Assembly (NCBI GenBank): GCA_910587765.1
Contig: CAJUNR010000013.1
Location: forward strand, 1 to 64,000
Direction of reading: 5' to 3'
DNA: 64,000 bases
From: an uncultured Lachnospiraceae bacterium
Lineage (GTDB): Bacteria; Bacillota; Clostridia; Lachnospirales; Lachnospiraceae
The notes below the pieces were generated by a model. That model had not been told where the DNA came from. It made no database searches and saw only the letters and a program-made list of their open reading frames with translations. Of the stretch, positions 60,998 to 64,000 are shown in pieces. The translations under genes and the position numbers were made by a program. The number at the start of each line of letters is the position of its first letter. Within the stretch, counting starts at the first letter, position 1.

Positions 60998-61136
60998 CAG
61001 AATCGCAACGATCAGAAGACCAGCGGTCAGTATAATCATAAATTCCTCATATGTACTCATAATAATCGACCCCTTTCCGCAAGACTCGGAACGGGTGAGA
61101 GCACGTCCCCCGGCTGTCCGGGTAAGCATATTATAT
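60863..61136. repeat. inverted repeat pair bracketing the small toxin gene
   Basis: 60863-60889 and the complement of 61110-61136 match at 25 of 27 bases (ATATAATATGCTTA..., GGACAGCCGG), each including a -10 box; looser similarity continues (TCACCCGTtCC) about 20 bases inward. Two homologous promoters therefore face each other. Confidence 0.75.
60977..61060 (-). CDS. putative holin-like type I toxin peptide
   Basis: 27 residues, MSTYEEFMIILTAGLLIVAI followed by LNLKNKK: a short acidic start, one membrane segment and a basic tail, the pattern of small holin-like toxins of Firmicutes. AAAGGGG lies 9 bases before the ATG. The mRNA would start near 61125 (TATAAT on the minus strand at 61136-61131). 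Faced by a candidate antisense RNA. Confidence 0.65.
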   Translation of the reverse strand: MSTYEEFMIILTAGLLIVAILNLKNKK

Positions 61137-61202
61137 TGTCAGGGTGCGGGTGCTGCCGATCAGGGCGGCGGGGTGTGGTTATTGACCATGATTTTGTGGT
61201 AA

Positions 61203-61589
61203 CTACTGGTCATCATATTTTTTTTTGTATTCTGGGATAGAGGCAACTAATTGCACCTGTGATACCGCACATTGCTTTCCATTCAAATTTAGTTCATTAA
61301 AGGCATCTAATAAATCCATTAAATAGACATCATTTAAAATTTTATTTTTATCTGGATGAGGTTGAAAATCGTCTGAGTTTGTAAATGGCTTAAATGGTAT
61401 TTCAATCAAATCGTAGGTGTCAACTTTTAAAGCACTTGCAATTCGGGTCAGGGTTTCTATTTTGGGATTTTGCTTTCCACTTTCATATTTACGAATATTA
61501 GCTTCATTTATTCCGCATAATTCCCCTAATCTTCTTTGGGTTAGTCCTTTTTTTTTGCGTATACGCTTAATATTTTCACCGACAGTCAT
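61203..61589 (-). CDS. XRE family helix-turn-helix regulator
   Basis: 128 residues from ATG 61589 (AGGAG 8 bases upstream). The HTH is TVGENIKRIRKKKGLTQRRL... LCGINEANIRKYESGKQNPKIETL. The C-terminal 65 residues are not recognised. AT-rich compared with the host genes. Divergent from the small HTH gene at 61757, like a lysogeny-type switch of the element. Confidence 0.87.
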   Translation of the reverse strand: MTVGENIKRIRKKKGLTQRRLGELCGINEANIRKYESGKQNPKIETLTRIASALKVDTYDLIEIPFKPFTNSDDFQPHPDKNKILNDVYLMDLLDAFNELNLNGKQCAVSQVQLVASIPEYKKKYDDQ

Positions 61590-61639
61590 TATCATATCTC
61601 CTGTTTTTTGTCTAGTATAACACAAATATTAAATAAATA

Positions 61640-61740
61640 ACAGATCGGGAAAACTCTTTTTATACACTTAAAAGGTTGCTTTATATCTGATATAGTGCAT
61701 TATAACAGATTGTTTTGAATCTGACAAGAACAAAATAAAT
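61640..61740. promoter_or_regulatory. divergent control region with two palindromes
   Basis: TATATC.GATATA near 61682-61694 and CAGATT-N6-AATCTG near 61707-61724 are operator-like inverted repeats between the two divergent HTH genes. Confidence 0.4.
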
Positions 61741-61756
61741 AAAGGAGGAAAGTTAA

Positions 61757-61969
61757 TTGCCAGTAATGACAAATCTTAGAGCAAGCCAGGACAAGGTGCA
61801 GTTGGAAATGGCAAGGAAAGGAATGAATCCTTATGATTTGTGCAGTAAAGCAGGTATCAGCTATGCGTCTTATCGCAGGATTATGAAGACAGGCATGTGT
61901 AAGATTGCCACACTCGGAAATATTGCAAAGGCTCTCGGTGTTGATGTGACCGCAATTTTAGAAGAATAG
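61757..61969 (+). CDS. small Cro/CI-type helix-turn-helix protein
   Basis: 70 residues, TTG start with AAAGGAGG 9 bases upstream. LCSKAGISYASYRRIMKTGMCKIATLGNIAKALGVDVTAIL is the HTH. Likely the counterpart regulator of the mobile element. Confidence 0.82.
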   Translation: MPVMTNLRASQDKVQLEMARKGMNPYDLCSKAGISYASYRRIMKTGMCKIATLGNIAKALGVDVTAILEE

Positions 61970-61984
61970 GAGGCGAAGCTGTGA

Positions 61985-62547
61985 CATTTGGCAATGTTAT
62001 CCGGCTTTACTGTAAAGATTGCCGTTCGGACAATCTCGCCATAAAGAGGTTCCAGGTCGCAGGGGTGTTTGAACATGATATCTGTTGCGCACTCGATCTG
62101 TTGGACCGTTCATGTATAACCAGGGCCAGGGGTTTGCGCCACAGGGCAGTAGCGCTTTGCAAGGACATTCAGGATTTTATGCAGGTCTTCGGGACTGATC
62201 CGATCAGAAAGCTTCTGGGCCGCTTCAATATCAGAGATTTCGAGAAAGGCATTATCCTGCATGCGGTCATCTTTACGGAAGGCGTGGAGCTTACGGATAA
62301 ACTCAATCTCAATGCCGTTTTCATCAGCGATATGCTGAGCATTTGAGCGGACTTGTTCCGTAAGGGACTGAGAGAAATTAGCGAAATCAAAAATACGGAT
62401 CTTGTTGGCCTTGAGATAGCCGGCCATGCCTTCGGCATGGCTCCAACCGGGGGTATAGCCCTGGATGATCATACGGTCATAACAGGTAATCGTACCGTAA
62501 ATCTTGTCAGCATATTTATCCGTAAGTAACATCAACATATCCTCCAT
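61985..62547 (-). pseudogene. transposase-like protein with internal deletion and in-frame stop
   Basis: The N-terminal part (LLTDKYADKIYGTITCYDRM... HAEGMAGYLKANKIRIFDF) resembles a multicopy protein family found near mobile elements. After about residue 95 the frame jumps to a C-terminal segment (RISPEDLHKILNVLAKRYCPV), reaches TGA at 62110, and then continues in the same frame as TVQQIECATDIMFKHPCDLEP... VRTAIFTVKPDNIA to about 61990. The stop replaces an expected Trp codon. The middle of the protein is missing. Confidence 0.6.
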
Positions 62548-62559
62548 GGTTTTTCTTTA

Positions 62560-62735
62560 TTGTACTTGAAACCTGGAGGTAATGTAAAAACTTTTCCAGT
62601 TTATCCGGGTTAGGGGTATCTATCCCCAAAGTAGAAATTGGCGATCTGGACCGGATATCAATCAGAGCCTTATCGCCCTTTAGAAAGTTGGAGAAGATCT
62701 GGACGAATTGAAGTCGGCAGCGCCGTAGCTATGCA
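62560..62735 (-). pseudogene. degenerate coding remnant
   Basis: On the minus strand one frame reads LQFVQIFSNFLKGDKALIDI and then RSRSPISTLGIDTPNPDKLEK, and a second frame upstream reads FWQILLLHSYGAADF; one frameshift would join them. No start, no recognised family. It lies just upstream of the transposase-like pseudogene in the same direction. Confidence 0.35.
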
Positions 62736-62867
62736 GGAGCAGGATCTGCCAAAAGGGAAAGCAACTAAAAGGAATTTGCTGAAATAATTCTTTGGCTGTT
62801 AAAGCAGTAGATATAATAAATGGTGCCGCTTATCTGTTTGGAAAGGAAAGTTTCTTTTTTTCTTGTC

Positions 62868-62896
62868 TTGACAGCAAAGCGGAAATCTTATATGCT
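62868..62896 (+). promoter_or_regulatory. promoter upstream of the gene at 63016
   Basis: TTGACA, 17-bp spacing, TATGCT. Composition returns to the GC-rich host style shortly after. Confidence 0.6.
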
Positions 62897-63015
62897 GAAA
62901 ACGTCTAAGATAATAAATCAATTCTCATAAGTCGATGCTCCATGACGAAATTTCCCGATTTTTATACAGCGAACAAGGTTCGTATGCCTGGTTTGAAGAT
63001 GAGAGGAGAAAATAT

Positions 63016-63777
63016 ATGTATCTTAATCGCGACGCATGGATGCTGGAGAAGATATTTCATCTTTCGGACCGTGCCCTGATCCGGATGGTGAATCATCTTT
63101 TCAGGAAAGAATATGAGGATGGAGAATGTATACAAAAGGAGTGGGGAGGAGCGGGAGCCATCCGCATATGTCTGACGGTAGGCTGTGCGAACCGCTATGA
63201 ATTTCGGATGCGCCGTCTGGGAGGATGCCTGCAGATCTGTGCGCAGGACAGGGGCTGCCGGTTTTACTATGAAGATGCGGCGGTACATCCGGCACTGCAG
63301 ATCGGAGAATCCGGAACCACCTGTTTTGGGAAAAATATCAGGGACGAGTACGGTATGGTGCTGGAATTTCTGGGACCGGAGCGGGTCGTCCTTCCGGTCT
63401 ACAACATCACGGTCAGCGACCGTTCCGCATGGAGGCTTGAGGAGGCCGGACTGATTCTTTTTCTCCCCTTTTTGTCCTACTGCTTCGCGGCGGAGCCGGA
63501 GCTGCCGGAAATAAGGCAGGAGTCGTTGAAATCTTTTGTGATACGTGATATAGTGGGGGCACTCCATGTGAGCATGAAAAAAGGAGACCTGACGGTATTT
63601 GACGTCCAGAAGCTGAAACAGTGCTGCCGGAGCATGATTTTCCGGATTCTGTCCGGAGAAGGATGGATGCAGGATCTGGAGCTTCAGGAGCTGATTCTGG
63701 ATGCGCTGGACGCGGATATCGGACTGCTGGAACATATGTTCCGGGCAGAAGATGTCAGGAGAGAACGGATTTTTTGA
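63016..63777 (+). CDS. uncharacterised protein, distantly Rpn/YhgA-like
   Basis: 253 residues from ATG 63016, which has GAGGAG 8 bases upstream; ATG 62935 in the same frame has no ribosome site but would add 27 residues of similar style. DRALIRMVNHLFRKEYEDGE and a later LILFLPFLSYCF recall Lachnospiraceae proteins of the recombination-promoting nuclease type, but no clear PD-(D/E)xK set is seen. Function unassigned. Confidence 0.6.
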   Translation: MYLNRDAWMLEKIFHLSDRALIRMVNHLFRKEYEDGECIQKEWGGAGAIRICLTVGCANRYEFRMRRLGGCLQICAQDRGCRFYYEDAAVHPALQIGESGTTCFGKNIRDEYGMVLEFLGPERVVLPVYNITVSDRSAWRLEEAGLILFLPFLSYCFAAEPELPEIRQESLKSFVIRDIVGALHVSMKKGDLTVFDVQKLKQCCRSMIFRILSGEGWMQDLELQELILDALDADIGLLEHMFRAEDVRRERIF

Positions 63778-63821
63778 TGCCCCTCATATGGAAAATCAGA
63801 TTATGGAATGAGGTAAAGCGT

Positions 63822-64000
63822 ATGAAAAAGAACGGTCTGATGGTGCTGCTGGCGGCGGTGTGTCTGCTGGCGGGCTGCGGGAAGAAAGACGCGTCTTTGA
63901 AAGACACGGAAAGCGGGTATCGGGAGGATGTCTCCGCGCAGAGCCTGGTGGAGGCGGTGGCTTCGGAGCTCTCGGATGAATACTGGGCGGACGCGGAGCT
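63822..64000 (+). CDS. DUF4358-type lipoprotein, 5' part
   Basis: 59 codons before the window ends. MKKNGLMVLLAAVCLLAGC is a lipoprotein signal with lipobox LAGC; the mature part contains VSAQSLVEAVASELSDEYW, the usual start of DUF4358. GAGG precedes the ATG. Function of the family unknown. Confidence 0.75.
   Translation, partial: MKKNGLMVLLAAVCLLAGCGKKDASLKDTESGYREDVSAQSLVEAVASELSDEYWADAE

Noticed and set aside
62560..62930. Right attachment site repeating the end of guaA
   Set aside because: Only a weak match (GGACGAATTGAAGTC near 62701) was found; too short and gapped to call.

Overview
The window is a chromosomal segment from a moderately GC-rich, spore-forming member of the Bacillota, most likely a gut Clostridia/Lachnospiraceae bacterium. 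The evidence is an S10-spc-alpha ribosomal supercluster in clostridial order, a zinc-type adenylate kinase, spoIIID behind a sigma-E-like promoter, group II ECF vitamin transport with a TPP riboswitch and thiT, DUF4317 and DUF4358 proteins, a BlaR1/DUF4825 sensor, and many strong Gram-positive Shine-Dalgarno sites with frequent GTG/TTG starts.

Layout. 1-4.3 kb: end of tRNA-Lys, a hairpin-repeat array, a DUF1624 membrane protein, tRNA-Leu, ridA, a D-lactate dehydrogenase-type enzyme and a DUF4317 protein. 4.3-16 kb: lone sugar-ABC ATPase (MsmK/UgpC type), CdaR-type regulator, M56/BlaR1-BlaI pair with an operator-like promoter, duplicated-domain hypothetical, beta-CASP metallo-hydrolase, rRNA-type methyltransferase, SipW-type signal peptidase with a candidate substrate, and an MFS transporter. 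16-27.6 kb: an accessory catabolic region with an AGPS-like FAD oxidase + EtfB/EtfA, a GlcD-like FAD oxidase + EtfB/EtfA, a GlpP antiterminator, an SDR, an FGGY kinase and a DUF89 phosphatase. 27.6-30 kb: BCCT transporter and a YcxB-like protein. 30-47 kb: rpsJ to rplQ ribosomal supercluster including secY, adk, map, infA and rpoA. 47-59.6 kb: aminotransferase, flavodoxin, PH-domain protein, cyclophilin, GNAT, ecfA1-ecfA2-ecfT, truA, PdaA-like lipoprotein, MATE, spoIIID, TPP riboswitch-thiT, guaA. 59.6-62.9 kb: a small decayed integrative element at the 3' end of guaA (tyrosine integrase, candidate type I toxin-antitoxin, two HTH regulators, transposase-like pseudogene). 62.9-64 kb: host-like unknown gene and the start of a DUF4358 lipoprotein.

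The most interesting reading is that three transcription units (the MFS gene, the twin oxidase-Etf operon that ends in glpP, and the SDR-kinase operon) share one leader design. Each has a consensus promoter with 17-bp spacing, then CAGTTAC a few bases after the -10, a purine-rich loop, and GTAAC lying inside the left arm of an intrinsic terminator. GTTAC can pair with GTAAC to form a competing antiterminator. The operon encodes its own GlpP-family antiterminator, so the three units look like one antitermination-controlled regulon for uptake, phosphorylation and flavin-linked oxidation of an unidentified polyol or hydroxy-acid-like substrate.

A second theme is structured repeats. Two 197-bp elements bracket the DUF89 gene and differ by compensatory changes in their stems. 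They share a 14-nt module with a modular hairpin family found just downstream of genes and terminators elsewhere in the window.
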